A stretch of 40,643 nucleotides of DNA from Butyriboletus loyo (taxonomy: Eukaryota > Basidiomycota > Agaricomycetes > Boletales > Boletaceae): assembly GCA_038093515.1 (NCBI GenBank), contig JBBPSI010000217.1, positions 1-40,643 on the forward strand. Direction: 5' to 3'. The notes beneath the pieces are model-generated. The model was not told the DNA's origin, ran no database searches, and saw nothing but the letters and a program-made list of their open reading frames with translations. Position 1 is the stretch's first letter; the number at the start of each line of letters is the position of its first letter. A program made the position numbers and the translations under genes. This document shows, piece after piece, positions 1 to 10,215 of the stretch.

Positions 1-466
1 CCGGCCTCATGGACATCGTCACTTCACATTCAGCACTTCTCATTCGCTGACGATGTCGCCACCTTACTCGGAGCTTCGCTCCCTCGTTACCGGCACTTTG
101 CCGCTTCTCCTTTCGCCGCTATGACTCGGACGGACTCATAGCCCTTTGCCCTTCGCTGCCACGCACAGCTCGGTCTGTGCACGATAGACACTAGTATATA
201 TACTCGCACTTAGACTAGTACGAGTTCTCTAGCTAATTCTACACATCTACCAAGTGCATAGTAATCTAGCAATATACCCATCTCTTGCCGATAAAGCCGA
301 TAAGAGCCTGCTCGATCTCGTCTGGTCGCCACCACACAAGATCTCGCCGACACTTGCTTTGCAAGACACCCGATAGCGTCGTTCACGCGAGTCGGCCATT
401 TCCTTATTAGGCTCAAGCCCCTAGTCAAGTGCTCGCTGCTAGTTATTGTGCGCTATCAGCGTAACA
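1..466. repeat. LTR (right-hand part), runs off the left edge
   Basis: This stretch matches 3127-3593 closely along its length, including the shared block with TATATATACTC near 195 and the terminal GTAACA at 461-466. It is therefore the right-hand ~466 bp of an ~821-bp LTR whose left end lies about 355 bp outside the window. It sits directly against the reverse transcriptase reading frame of the minus-strand gypsy element and breaks it. The five bases after it, CATAC (467-471), are the predicted target-site duplication. It could be a solo LTR or one end of a full element; the window cannot tell which. Confidence 0.85.
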
Positions 467-1880
467 CATACATGTCGTTGAATATGTCATTCATCATATT
501 TTGGAAGGTGGGTGGAGAGTTGGTAAGCCCAAAGTACATAATGGTGGGTTCGTAAGCTCCAATTGGCGTAACGAACACGGCTTTCCACTTGTCTCCTTCC
601 TTGATACGGATGTTATTAAACCCCCATCGAAGATCCAGTGCAGTAAAGATGTCGGCGCCTTTAAGCCTATCGATCAACTGCGGGATAAGGGGTAACGGGT
701 AACCATTTTTAATGGTTCCGTCGTTTAAATATCGGTAGTCCATGACCAATCGCTTTTCTCCTGTTTTCTTGGGAATAAAGAACACGGGGGCCGTCTGTGG
801 TGACTTCGACGGTCTTATGTAACCCTTCTTTAATTCTTTTTCCACAAAACTCCGGATTTGGTCTTGTTCTTCATCGGACATGGGAATAACACGGCCCTTT
901 TTTGGTACAAAATCGGGTTTGAGATCTATTGCGTGATCCCATGGTTTCCGCTCAGGCATTCTTGCTGCCTCGTCCTCGGAGAAAACATCTAAGTAATCGT
1001 GGAATACCGCGGGTACCTTTTCGGCAACTCCAGGCTCTATAGTACAGCAAGAAGTAAGGTTCGATGAAGAAATAGAATCTGCGATAACTTTACAATAAGG
1101 GGAACAATGATTGAAAGAAATGGTTTTGAAATGCCAATCAATGTCTGGATTATGGTGTGCGAACCAATCGTAGCCAATAATCATTTGGTGAGAACCAAGA
1201 AGTGAAACATAAGCCTCAATGGCTTCGTAATGTCCATCAATTTCCATAAACAAGGAAGCTTTGTGCGTAATGCGACCTATCGCTCCTTTAGAGCCGTCGG
1301 CATTGATAACTTCCATGGATCTTGGTAACGGAATCAAATCAATTTTGCGTGTATCGCAATAGTTTTTGTCGATGAAGGTGTTAACTGCTCCCGTATCCAG
1401 CAAAGCCTTAAGCGAACGAGTTCGCCAAGTAGCATTTGACTGGTAAGTGATTTTCACCACTGGGGAATAATCTCCACCGAACATCAAAGAAGATTTTGTA
1501 GGGGCTTTATAATTAGAAGAGGAAGAAAGCGAAGATCGCGTGTTCATTTGTCTCAAAAGAGAATTAAGCACGCTCTTTCCCGGCGCCGAGCTCCCAATTG
1601 GAGACTCTCTTTCGGGTTCTATAGAGATATTTGTTATACATGGGAAAGAATCATCATCCCCTTCGCAATCAATCAATCCGGGAACATCTACGCTTACATC
1701 TGAAGACGAATTCGTAAACACCGAACTAATCGACAACTCAGGTTCCTTATCTAAAAGTTCATTTCCGTCTACGTTATAGTCCGAAAATGTGGATAGTGAA
1801 GAGAAAGAATTTCGAAAAGAAGAAGAAATATTGTTCCGTCCCTTAGACACCCCTGCACTAAGCGACTTCTCTATTTTAAA
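467..1880 (-). pseudogene. Ty3/gypsy pol: protease and N-terminal reverse transcriptase, interrupted
   Basis: Pol of a Ty3/gypsy LTR retrotransposon, read on the minus strand in the -1 frame relative to gag. A serine-rich linker is followed by an aspartic protease motif (ALLDTGAVNTFID) and then by reverse transcriptase motifs typical of the family: KGYIRPSKSP, FFIPKKTGEKRLVMDYR and FTALDLRWGFNNI. The frame is open to position 467, where the LTR at 1-466 interrupts it just after the FQNMMNDIFNDM segment. The YVDD-type catalytic box, RNase H and integrase lie outside the window or are lost. This copy cannot make a full Pol. What remains is only lightly decayed, so the disruption looks fairly recent. 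Confidence 0.9.
1874..1880 (-). promoter_or_regulatory. -1 ribosomal frameshift heptamer at the gag-pol junction
   Basis: On the minus strand the gag frame reads tcT TTA AAA TAG. T_TTA_AAA fits the X_XXY_YYZ slippery rule for -1 programmed frameshifting and touches the gag stop codon. After a -1 slip the reading continues TTT AAA ATA GAG into the open pol frame without a stop. The pol frame is exactly -1 relative to gag, as this requires. No downstream stimulatory structure was evaluated. Confidence 0.72.
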
Positions 1881-2772
1881 GACCGCGCGGCCTTTTCCTT
1901 TGCTTCACAAGCGAACAAGTCCGCCCAGTAAGCTCTAGCGTCTTCTCCCATATACGCGGCGCGCTGGGAGGTTTCTCCTTGTTGTGGTGCTCCAACCACA
2001 GGTGGTGCCGGTAAAGGCCTTGACTGATAATTGTTTGGAGGGGTTACCTCCGCGGAGTTGACTGGAACCCATCCTTGTACGTAAGTTCCGTCGGCTTGCT
2101 GAATCCATTGCTGCCGTACTTTCGGGCGAGCGTTGGAGCCAGCTTTGTCCCGACGGTTAGGGTTCTGGGGACAATTGGGGCGGATGTGCCCGACGTTGCC
2201 ACAGCCAAAACAAGTCCTAGTTTCGGGACCTGATTGCTGGGCGCTGAGATCCATCGGGGCGCCACGCCCTGGTTGAGTCCCGACAGCAGTATAGCCGGGA
2301 GGAGGTCCTTTTGGAGCCGGGTAATTACGTTGCGGCTGCTGGGAATAAGGGCGCCATTGTCGGGCTTGCCCATTTCCCCTTTCGGCCTGCATCTGCTCGA
2401 ATACTCGGCCCATCCTCCGAATTTCCTCTGTAAGGAGGGAGAAATCCGTCAACGTATCTTCGTCGATGGTCAAGCAGACCTGCTTGTATACTTCGTACTT
2501 TACAGCACGCTTGAGGAGTTCAACCGCGTGTTTCGGCTCGCACTCCGATTGACGATAGAGGACCTTGAACCTCTCGAGGAATCCATCGATTTGTTGTTGA
2601 CCCTGGGTAAGGGCCGTTAATTTGATCAACGCCTGATGTGCCAAGACGTCGATCTGGAAGTGGCTCCGTATGGTGTCCTGAAGGGTATCCCATTCGGGCC
2701 ATGCCAGATCTCCCTTTTTTCCCCTAGGTCTATCTTTGGGGTTGATGTATTTTTCCTCATCGGTGACGTAGT

Positions 2773-3593
2773 TGTTACAGTTTTACCCCTAAGCATACCC
2801 CGCCACTCGTTTTCCCACGCTCACGCGTCCCCGCCGCCCCCGCCGTCTCGCGATGCCGCCCATCGCCCGCTCCTTAGTCGCCTAGTGGACGTTATCCACT
2901 TCCCCGGTCGTTCCTGCAAGTCTCAGTGTCGCTACACTGAGATAGCCCCTGTCTTGTCGCCCCGTCGGGCCGGACCCACAGTTGAGCTGTCGCGTCCTTC
3001 TTTTCTTAACCAATGACATTTGTTACATCACGTGACTAGCACGTGACTAGATTACGACGTGTCAGTACCTTCGCGTCGAGACCCGTATCCAAGGGCTCCG
3101 CTGTTCGCGTCCCCTTTGCCCTGTGGGCCGCACCTCGTGGACATCGTCACTTTGCCTTCTGCTCTTCCCATTCGCTGACGATGTCACCATCTTGCTCGGA
3201 GCTTCGCTCCCTCGTTACCGGCACTTTGCCGCTTCCCACTTCGCCGTTATGACTCGCGTCGACTCATAACCCTCCACCCTCGCTGCCACGCACAGCTCGG
3301 TCTGTGCACGATATGTATTAGTATATATACTCGTACTTAGGCTAGTACGAGTTCTCTAGCTAATTCTATGCATCTACCAAGTGCATAGTAATCTAGCAGT
3401 ATACCCTTCATCTGCCGATTGAGCCGATAAGTCTCTACTCGATCTCGACTGGTCGCCACCACTCGACATCTCGAAGACACTTGCTCAGCAGAAGCCCGAT
3501 AGCGTCGTCTACGCGAGTCGGCCACTTTCCTCATTAGGCTCGAGCCCCTAGTCAAGTGCTCGCTGCTAGTTATTGTGCGCTATCAGCGTAACA
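2773..3593. repeat. Solo LTR, 821 bp, with 5-bp target-site duplication GTAGT
   Basis: The element starts TGTTAC and ends GTAACA, so it has TG...CA ends within a 6-bp inverted repeat. It is flanked by GTAGT at 2768-2772 and again at 3594-3598. Its right half is the same sequence as 1-466. No coding sequence lies between its ends. It is a solo LTR, presumably left by LTR-LTR recombination, inserted into gag of the older gypsy element. Confidence 0.93.
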
Positions 3594-3893
3594 GTAGTCT
3601 TCTAAGAGGATTTGGGAAAAGTCCTGACCCTTTCCCTTAATGCGGCTAAGAACTGCCACAGTCCGGAGTTTGTCGGTCTTCCAGTTATTGACGGAGACCC
3701 AGACCTTGAGGGAGGTCCACCAGTGGTGGAACTTTTCCCGATCGCCATCCCATTCTCCTGGGTCAGCAACCTTTTTTGAAATTCCTCCTTGCTGATCTTT
3801 TTCCATCCACTGCGCGAAGAGGGCGCGCAGGGTTTGGTCGTTGAATCCGGGGGCTGGGGCATGTGGAGTGTGGGAAGGCCCTGGATCTGACAT

Positions 3894-4200
3894 TCTTTTC
3901 TCGTCGTCTACCGGGAAATCCTCCGAGGTTTCTGAACCCAGATTGATTTAATTCCAATTTTGTTGGTCCCACTCGTGATCGGAGAATTCACCGTCGCCTT
4001 GGGGATGCTGTACGGTAGGGAAGGAAAGTTTGGCGGTGAATTTGTTTCGGTTAAAGGATAGGGTGATGGTGTAAGGTTGGGTTTGTTTTGCGACGATTGT
4101 GTTAAAAACTTTAAGCGCAATTATGAGAGTGGTGACGAAAAGGATGTAGGCGGCGATTGTGGTAAAGACGAATAGTCCAAAGTAGTTCATCGGCAAGATT
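3894..4200 (-). other. Probable untranslated leader of the gypsy element
   Basis: This lies upstream of the gag start on the minus strand. It contains a GATCACGAGTGGGACC block (minus strand, about 3967-3984), resembling the short conserved stretch often seen just 5' of gag in LTR elements. No second LTR of the host element could be recognised, so the leader boundary and primer-binding site are not fixed. A minus-strand reading frame here (4196-3948) has a hydrophobic N-terminus but no other support. Confidence 0.35.
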
Positions 4201-4535
4201 TAATTTTCTTCGGCAAAAACCGGTTTTCTTCGGCAAAAACAAAAAGCTACGAGATATAGACTTCCTTACTGTCCCCTATCTTCCAAAGGAACTCTGGGGA
4301 ATTCTACAGCAAGTAGAGCGAAAGAAATATTTTTTCGAACGTAGTATCTCCGACGAAGTTTGGTTCGATAATGAACCGATACAGGTAAAAACTTTTTTAC
4401 TACTATTTGACAAATGATGACGAAGGGTTTTTTCTTCTACCTCCCATGTTACCACAGGGACTACTTGGAGAATTGCTCAGCCAAAGGGATTTGGGGGTCC
4501 CTAAGTCGCACTTCGCAAATCAGGCTCGACCCTGA
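4166..4535 (+). CDS. Short spliced reading frame of unknown identity, probable gene fragment
   Basis: An open frame from about 4166 runs to 4384, where CAG is followed by GTAAAA. The candidate intron 4385-4457 (73 nt) ends ACCACAG, and the frame continues at 4458 (GGA CTA CTT) to a TGA at 4533-4535. The open part includes LRDIDFLTVPYLPKELW and then IQGLLGELLSQRDLG across the junction. No start codon is evident at the left end. Two 17-base direct copies (TTTTCTTCGGCAAAAAC, around 4204-4240) lie at its 5' side. I do not recognise the protein. It may be an exon pair of a gene broken by the gypsy element, or part of another transposon. Confidence 0.35.
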
Positions 4536-5057
4536 CGCGGACTAACAACTCCAAAGGGAGCGTCTGAGAATGAATATACAAGTGCTACTGCCGAGACACA
4601 AGTTCTGCTCTTCCGAGGAGCTCCCCTAAAGGCGCGGGGGTGAAACGAAATTGAAAACTGGTGAACGCCCAGTGACGATCCTTAACCCTGGATTCCGGGT
4701 ATGGTTTCCTAAGCGGAAAAGCTGCCCCTTCAAGTGGTAGCATACTGGTATGTGCGTGGAAACAAAACTATCCCTGCCCTGGGAACCGGGTGTGTATCAG
4801 AAGCTTTAACCAAGTGTTACGAGACAACAATGTTATCAAGTCACATGGGGTTCCGCAACTGTTGCAGTGCTACACAAGTACTGGCGAGGTGTAATGAGGA
4901 TAGCTCAGGCCTTAATCTCTCAACTGTTGCCAGCGAATAAGACAAGTGGTTAAAGCTAGGGAATCCTAGCCGCAACCACGAGCCCTTTTATATTACAAGG
5001 GAATGCGCACAGACCAAGCAGTGCGTGAGACTAGTTACTATACAAGTATATATGAAG
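4536..5057. other. Non-coding stretch with several local hairpins, unassigned
   Basis: No credible coding frame on either strand. The sequence contains several short self-complementary segments, for example GCGCAC/GTGCGT around 5005-5027 and CTAGG/CCTAG around 4957-4969, in an order loosely reminiscent of a catalytic intron core. It may instead be more unrecognised repeat. Nothing here can be assigned with confidence. Confidence 0.3.
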
Positions 5058-5560
5058 TGTGTTGAAACGGTAGTGTTCTAATTCTGTATTTCACTTACAA
5101 CCACTACGTTTCTAGACTGGTCTATATGACATCATTGTCTAGACCTAGTCACGCTTATCACATTACAAATAGCTCTTATTATGCTATTGGACGATATGTT
5201 TAGTCTTATCTCTTATCTCTATCATATCGTCATGTATTTCATACTATACCTTATAAAGGTACTATACAGAACATAAGTACAAACACTCATGTACTGTATA
5301 TAAGACAGCCCTTATGGCTTGTCGCTTTTCTCTAGATCTTTCAGTTCTATTATCACTACTGCGATATCTCTAAGTTGAGCTTTGCTCCTTATACTCCGTT
5401 TGCGATACTCTCACTCTCGTATTATCAGTGAGTCTTTCCACTGATAGGTTTCCCCTTGCATCCTTCGTTGCCCTCGGTGTGCCTGCTCGGACTTTAACCA
5501 TTCCGAAAAAGTGAGTCACGGGTCGACAATGATGGGAAATAGAAGTCGACGGCGATCAAC
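5058..5560 (+). repeat. LTR-like segment (possible 5' LTR or leader of a copia-type element)
   Basis: AT-rich sequence beginning TGTTGAAACGG, with a TATA-like GTATATAAGACAG near 5297 followed by a pyrimidine-rich stretch, an arrangement typical of U3-R-U5. No matching second copy was found in the window and no target duplication could be established. It does not resemble the presumed 3' LTR after the copia frame, so it may belong to a different element. The sequence between it and the copia frame (5561-5779) holds nothing recognisable. Confidence 0.35.
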
Positions 5561-5779
5561 AAGAAGAGAAGTAAACGGAGATTAAATACATGAGGCATGA
5601 TGTCATAGAGTCTGGGCCAGTCTGGACCATGACATCACATGCTTAGTCAGCCTATGATCACATGTATAATCCCATGATCACGTGCGTGAAGTCACATGAC
5701 CTTTGAAAGAGAAATATGACGAAGTCCGAACGCAAAAGATGGTTATAAGAGATATGATTATAACAATGAGAATGGAACA

Positions 5780-6849
5780 AAGAGTTGAATAAACAACTCC
5801 AACAAAAAGGATTCCACTGACTACAATCTGATCCATGTGTCTATATCAGACAAAAAGATGGTAATATTGAAATCATCACCATATGGGTTGATGATCTATT
5901 ACTATTTACTAATATGTCTGACATAATGACACAATTGAAAAAGGAACTCCAATGCCTATTCGAGATAACCGATATGGGTGAACCATCTAAAATCGTAGGA
6001 ATAGAAATTAATTGCAATAGAGAGAAGAAAACTCTCAAAATTTCACAAACACAATATATCAATTCTATCCTACAAAAAGAAAAGATGGATAAAGCCAATA
6101 CTGTTGGCATGCCCATGGATCCGAACGTAAAAATAGAATCAGATTCGGAACCAAATTCTGGCACGAGTACTGCATATGCATCACTTATCGGATCACTAAT
6201 GTATGCGGCGGTTGCCACACGTCCCGATTTGGCATGCGCAGTCTCCCGACTCGCGACATATACGGCAAACCCAAATATGGGTCATTGGGCCGCTACAAAG
6301 TGTATACTCAGATATCTCGCTGGCACACGAGATTATGCAATAACATATTCTGCCAACAAAGATACTGAGAGACCCACTACAAATTTTTATTGTTACTCAG
6401 ACGCTGATTTTGCTAACCATCCGGATTGTTTATCAATATCCGGGTATGCGTTTCTGCTTAGTAATGGAGCAATCACGTGGAGCTCCAAAAAGCAGAACAC
6501 CGTCGCATTGTCCACGGCCGAAGCCGAATATACAGCACTGGCTCATGCGGCAAAAGAAGCCGCCTGGCTGAGAAATCCGTTATTAGAAATAGGTTTCCAT
6601 CAGACTGAACCAACTATTTTATTCGGTGATAATCAATTGGCCTTAGCAATAGCGAATAATAATCAGTATCATCAGCGTTCAAAGTACTTTAATATTCGTA
6701 GCCATTTTATCCGAGATAAGATAAGATTAGGGTCTATCAACGTACGGTATTGTCCGACCGCTCAAATGACGGCAGACATTTTTACCAAAGCGTTGCCCAA
6801 GCTGAAACACCGCCAACACACTGCCGAACTCGGCCTGAGCTCGGCTTGA
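5780..6849 (+). pseudogene. Ty1/copia Pol remnant: end of reverse transcriptase plus RNase H
   Basis: The open part runs from 5821 to the TGA at 6847-6849. It carries the copia RT box WVDDLLLF (usually YVDD), RT thumb motifs (LKISQTQYINSIL, ATRPDLACAVSRLA) and RNase H signatures: SDADFANHPD, SISGYAFLLS, ALSTAEAEY, HQRSKYFNIRSHFIRD and the terminal ADIFTKALPK. Upstream the same frame continues as EWNKELNKQLQQKGFH but meets TGA at 5818-5820 and more stops further left, several consistent with C-to-T change of CGA codons. Integrase and gag are missing. It is a 5'-truncated, inactive copy. Confidence 0.9.
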
Positions 6850-7118
6850 GTTGAAGCCTATACAGTCACGTGGTAACAAGCCGACAGGCCGAAGACCCGA
6901 CTGACCAATCATATCAAATATGTAGATCTAGTATATAAACTAGATAGCGGACTCTCAATACGATAACGCGTATTGCCCCAAAACTCTCATCTAAGCGCGT
7001 TCACAATCATCTCACGCTATCTAGCCCTTGGGACATCACTACTATATTCGTCTGCTTATATAACACACATCACGGTTGCGTCCGTGTACGCATACTACTA
7101 TACATCCGTAATCTCCCA
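6850..7118 (+). repeat. Probable 3' LTR of the copia remnant
   Basis: The sequence directly follows the RNase H stop, where the 3' LTR belongs. It has a TATA-like TATATAAAC at about 6934 and a following C/T-rich stretch. The exact ends are not defined: no clear polypurine tract, no second copy and no target duplication were found. A strong inverted repeat (7119-7174) lies at its right side. Confidence 0.45.
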
Positions 7119-7174
7119 GACACCATACCCGTACCGGGGCGGGTCGCGGTGTCTGCGGGTACGGGTACGGTGTC
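7119..7174. repeat. Inverted repeat, 17-bp arms with a 22-nt loop
   Basis: GACACCATACCCGTACC at 7119-7135 pairs with 7158-7174 with one mismatch. The loop and right arm are GC-rich with repeats of GGGTACGGG. It lies between the copia remnant and the P450 gene and may be a small non-autonomous insertion or a fold at the LTR end. Confidence 0.7.
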
Positions 7175-7310
7175 AGCTGCCCGACCCGTAGTCAGACCCG
7201 TGCTTGCGTTTTCATCCTTTTCCATAACTGGAATAAATTCGAAACATGTAGCCTATCTGCTTGATTGAAGTGGTTGATAATATTAATATCGATAACCTTT
7301 GACAACGAGT

Positions 7311-7350
7311 CGGATTGCTTCTTCGACGCTCGGATTGCTTCTTCGACGCT
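7311..7350. repeat. 20-bp tandem duplication in the P450 5' region
   Basis: CGGATTGCTTCTTCGACGCT occurs at 7311-7330 and again at 7331-7350, followed by a third partial copy (CAGATTGC). It ends 25 bp upstream of the P450 start codon. Confidence 0.9.
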
Positions 7351-7375
7351 CAGATTGCAACAGAGCTCGGGAACT

Positions 7376-9878
7376 ATGATCGCCCCGGGGCTAGTTCTCT
7401 TGGCGCGTATCGCGGGGTTCTCATTCGCATACTGCCTGATCGGTATCACACTGTGGTGTCTCTTATCACTGCGCGGAATACCGACATCAACTTGGTGGTT
7501 GGTGGCTGGGCTCCTTGCATATTTGCCTTTGAGAATTGCATTCAAGAATTTCGCACACAATTACGAGGCGGCTGTCTTGGGTGCTCGTCCTATGCATGCC
7601 CTTCAGGGGAGAATGTTTGGAAACATTGATTTGATGTTCAAAATTGTGGAAGCCATGAGGTCTGGATACCCTGGTGCGAGCCATCGAACGATACCTTCTT
7701 CTGAACAAAACATTGACCTGCATGGACAGGGGACGGCGTGGCTGATGCTATCGCAAAGACTGGCAATTGCTTTAATATTTGTGTCATGTTTGGTGACATT
7801 TTGTTTACTTGCGAACCTCATCATATAAAGGTGCGGCGACCGGTATCTAGCTCGCTGGGCCATCTAACGCTGGTACAGGCTATTTTGACAACCGATTTCA
7901 AGAACTTCGTCAAAGGTACACAGTGGTAACAATGGAGTTTGAATCATGGCATAACTCGTCGTTCTAGGGAACAGATTCAGAGCTACGATGATTAATGTGT
8001 TGGGTACAGGTGTATTTAACTCTGACGGTAAGTAACCCCCTATATCTTCTTGTTCGTGACTTTACTCCGGGTCTCTTAGCCGACATGTGGAAATTTCATC
8101 GTTCCATGACCCGTCCATTCTTTACTCGTGATCGGATCAGTCACTTTCATATCTTTGATCGACATGCTGAGCATGTGATCACCCAGATCAAGTCCCGTCT
8201 TAGTGCTGGGTATCCGGTGGATTTCCAGGTATGTTTGTGTATGTCCATTCCCCCTTCCCAAGATGAACCCAGGATACCCAGGATGCCATTTCACGTTTCA
8301 CCCTCGACTCTGCAACAGAATTTCTTTTCGGGAAATGTGTAGACAGTCTCTCTGCTGGCCTTGTTTATCCCTACAACGTGACTCCGGTCGGGAACTCGGA
8401 TGCTGAGTCCAAGCTTACCGGCGACTTTGCTTGTGCATTCGCAGAGGCTCAATACATAGCTTCTCGACGACTTCGCAGAGGTTGGTTGTGGCCTCTGTTC
8501 GAACTTTGTGGCGACAAGACCGTAGAGCCGATGAAGGCCGTGAACGCCTACATCGAACCGATTCTAAAGGATGCGATAGAGAAAGCGAAGACGACCACCT
8601 TGCGCGGGGAGAAGCCAACCCCCGAGTCCTCCAATGAGGGCACACTTCTTGACCACCTTGTTCGGCTTACTACTGGTAGGAGGCGTCACTGACTACACTA
8701 TCCCTTTTGATCAGTCTCCGTAGATCTTGTAATCCTCAAGGATGAGATCTTGAATATTATGATTGCTGGTCGTGATACAGTACGTGCGAATACACTGATA
8801 TTTAGTTGTGGATTCATTGTTATAATAAGACAGCTGGGACACTGTCGTTCATTGTATATTTATTGTCAACGCATCCCGACGTGCTTGTTCGTCTTAGAGA
8901 GGAGATCATGACTAAGATTGGACCCAGAAATTGTCCTACATATGAGGCGATCCGTGACATGAAGTACCTTCGTGCGGTTATCAATGGTAAGCTCCCTTCC
9001 ATAGTCGGGCGGAGCGATCTCATAGACTATTGTTCCAGAGACTCTGAGACTATTCCCGGCCGTGTAAGTACTTGCATCTACCAAACGGATATATAGTCCA
9101 CTCATTTTTACTACAGGCCAATGAACATCCGGTAAGCAAGAAATGTTTATCATCAGCAAAGTGCTCATCGCAAGCAGCGAGAGCATCAAAGCCACCACTT
9201 TACCGTCCTCCGACCCGTCGGAGAAGCCATATTACGTGCCAGCAAATACTCAGTATGTCACTAGCCTGCATCAAGTTATAAAAGGCAACGATCCCCAACA
9301 GGATATCGTATTCTGTGTTCCTCATGCACCGCCGAAAAGATCTTTGGGGTCCAGACGGTAAGAGGTTTCGTCTGAAATTCGCTTTCATTTGATCCCATTG
9401 TTCTGGGCAGCTGAAGAATTTGATCCCGGTCGCTTCCTCGACGAACGGTTGCACAAGTATCTCACACCACAACCATTCATCTTCCTTCCATTTAATGCCG
9501 GACCTCGTATTTGTCTTGGTCAACAGGTAAGCACTCGTACACACACTTTTCTTCTTGCTCCTGTTTGATAGAGCGTTGTCCATCGACCCTAGTTTGCGTA
9601 TAATGAAATGTCCTTCATGTTGATTCGGCTCTTGCAACAATTTGACTCGATCAGTCTGGCACCAGACGCACAAGCTCCTGACACACTTCCTCCGCTTGCA
9701 TGGGCAGAGGGAGAAGGCCGAAAGGCAACGGAAAAGATCTTCCCGAAGACGCATCTCACAATGCATGTGCATGTAAGTTCCCAGTGAATGATTTTGCCGA
9801 CAGCCGTGGTTGTCTGACCCGTTGGCACAGGGTGGGCTGTGGGTGAGAATGACGGAGGCCGACGATGAGATCGTCTGA
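7376..9878 (+). CDS. Cytochrome P450 monooxygenase, CYP63-like
   Basis: A membrane-bound heme monooxygenase of the ER. Fifteen exons give a continuous 588-residue frame: 7376-7673, 7730-7830, 7879-7915, 7968-8027, 8080-8228, 8282-8675, 8724-8779, 8830-8986, 9039-9063, 9117-9131, 9178-9252, 9302-9357, 9411-9526, 9593-9772, 9831-9878. Visible motifs are two N-terminal hydrophobic segments (residues ~1-60), [16 protein letters not shown] (helix C), the I-helix AGRDTTAGTL, ETLRLFP (ExxR of helix K), [10 protein letters not shown] (PERF) and the heme loop [12 protein letters not shown] with its Cys ligand. Length and order match the CYP63 family, known in white-rot fungi for oxidising alkanes and aromatics; the family call is from memory. 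Exon 10 is only 15 nt. All introns are GT-AG and no lesion was found, so the gene looks functional. Confidence 0.9.
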
Positions 9879-10215
9879 ACAATATATCTGCCAGTGACAA
9901 TACGTTGCTGAACGTTTTCCGTCCTTTCGTTGCTCTTTCGGAAACAGCCACCATACTTGTAACAGTAACTTTATGAAATTGGAATACCAATTACCATGTA
10001 TGCACCACTACTTCTTCACATGCCTGACAGTCGTTGGATTGAGCATCACGCTTGCAACAGCTTATACTAGTGGTCTTTTCAGTGGTGCATGCACAATCAA
10101 TTGATCACCTCGGGCGTAGAAAGAATACAATGATGTTGCGCAAAAAAACGTAATGAATCATAAAGGACCTGAATAACATTTAAAGCTTGTGCTGGTTCTT
10201 GGATGCCACTGCGAG
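9879..10215. other. Convergent intergenic region
   Basis: This separates the 3' ends of the P450 gene (+) and the glutathione peroxidase gene (-). It is presumably the two 3' UTRs and terminators. No gene or notable repeat was seen. Confidence 0.6.

Larger units (their letters stand above)
1871..3893 (-). pseudogene. Ty3/gypsy gag, split by a solo LTR
   Basis: Gag of the same gypsy element. The start codon is at 3893-3891 (MSDPGPSH...). The N-terminal part runs to 3594, is broken by the 821-bp solo LTR (2773-3593), and resumes from 2772 to the stop at 1871-1873. Removing the LTR and one copy of its GTAGT duplication restores the frame exactly across the junction (codons GAC TAC GTC ACC). The C-terminal half carries a CCHC zinc knuckle, CFGCGNVGHIRPNCP, the nucleic-acid-binding signature of retrotransposon nucleocapsids, preceded by a Gln/Pro-rich linker. 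Without the insertion Gag would be about 400 residues, a usual size. Confidence 0.88.

Noticed and set aside
3948..4196. Minus-strand frame with a hydrophobic N-terminus upstream of gag
   Set aside because: It is located in the gypsy leader, has no family resemblance and could be chance; not called as a gene.
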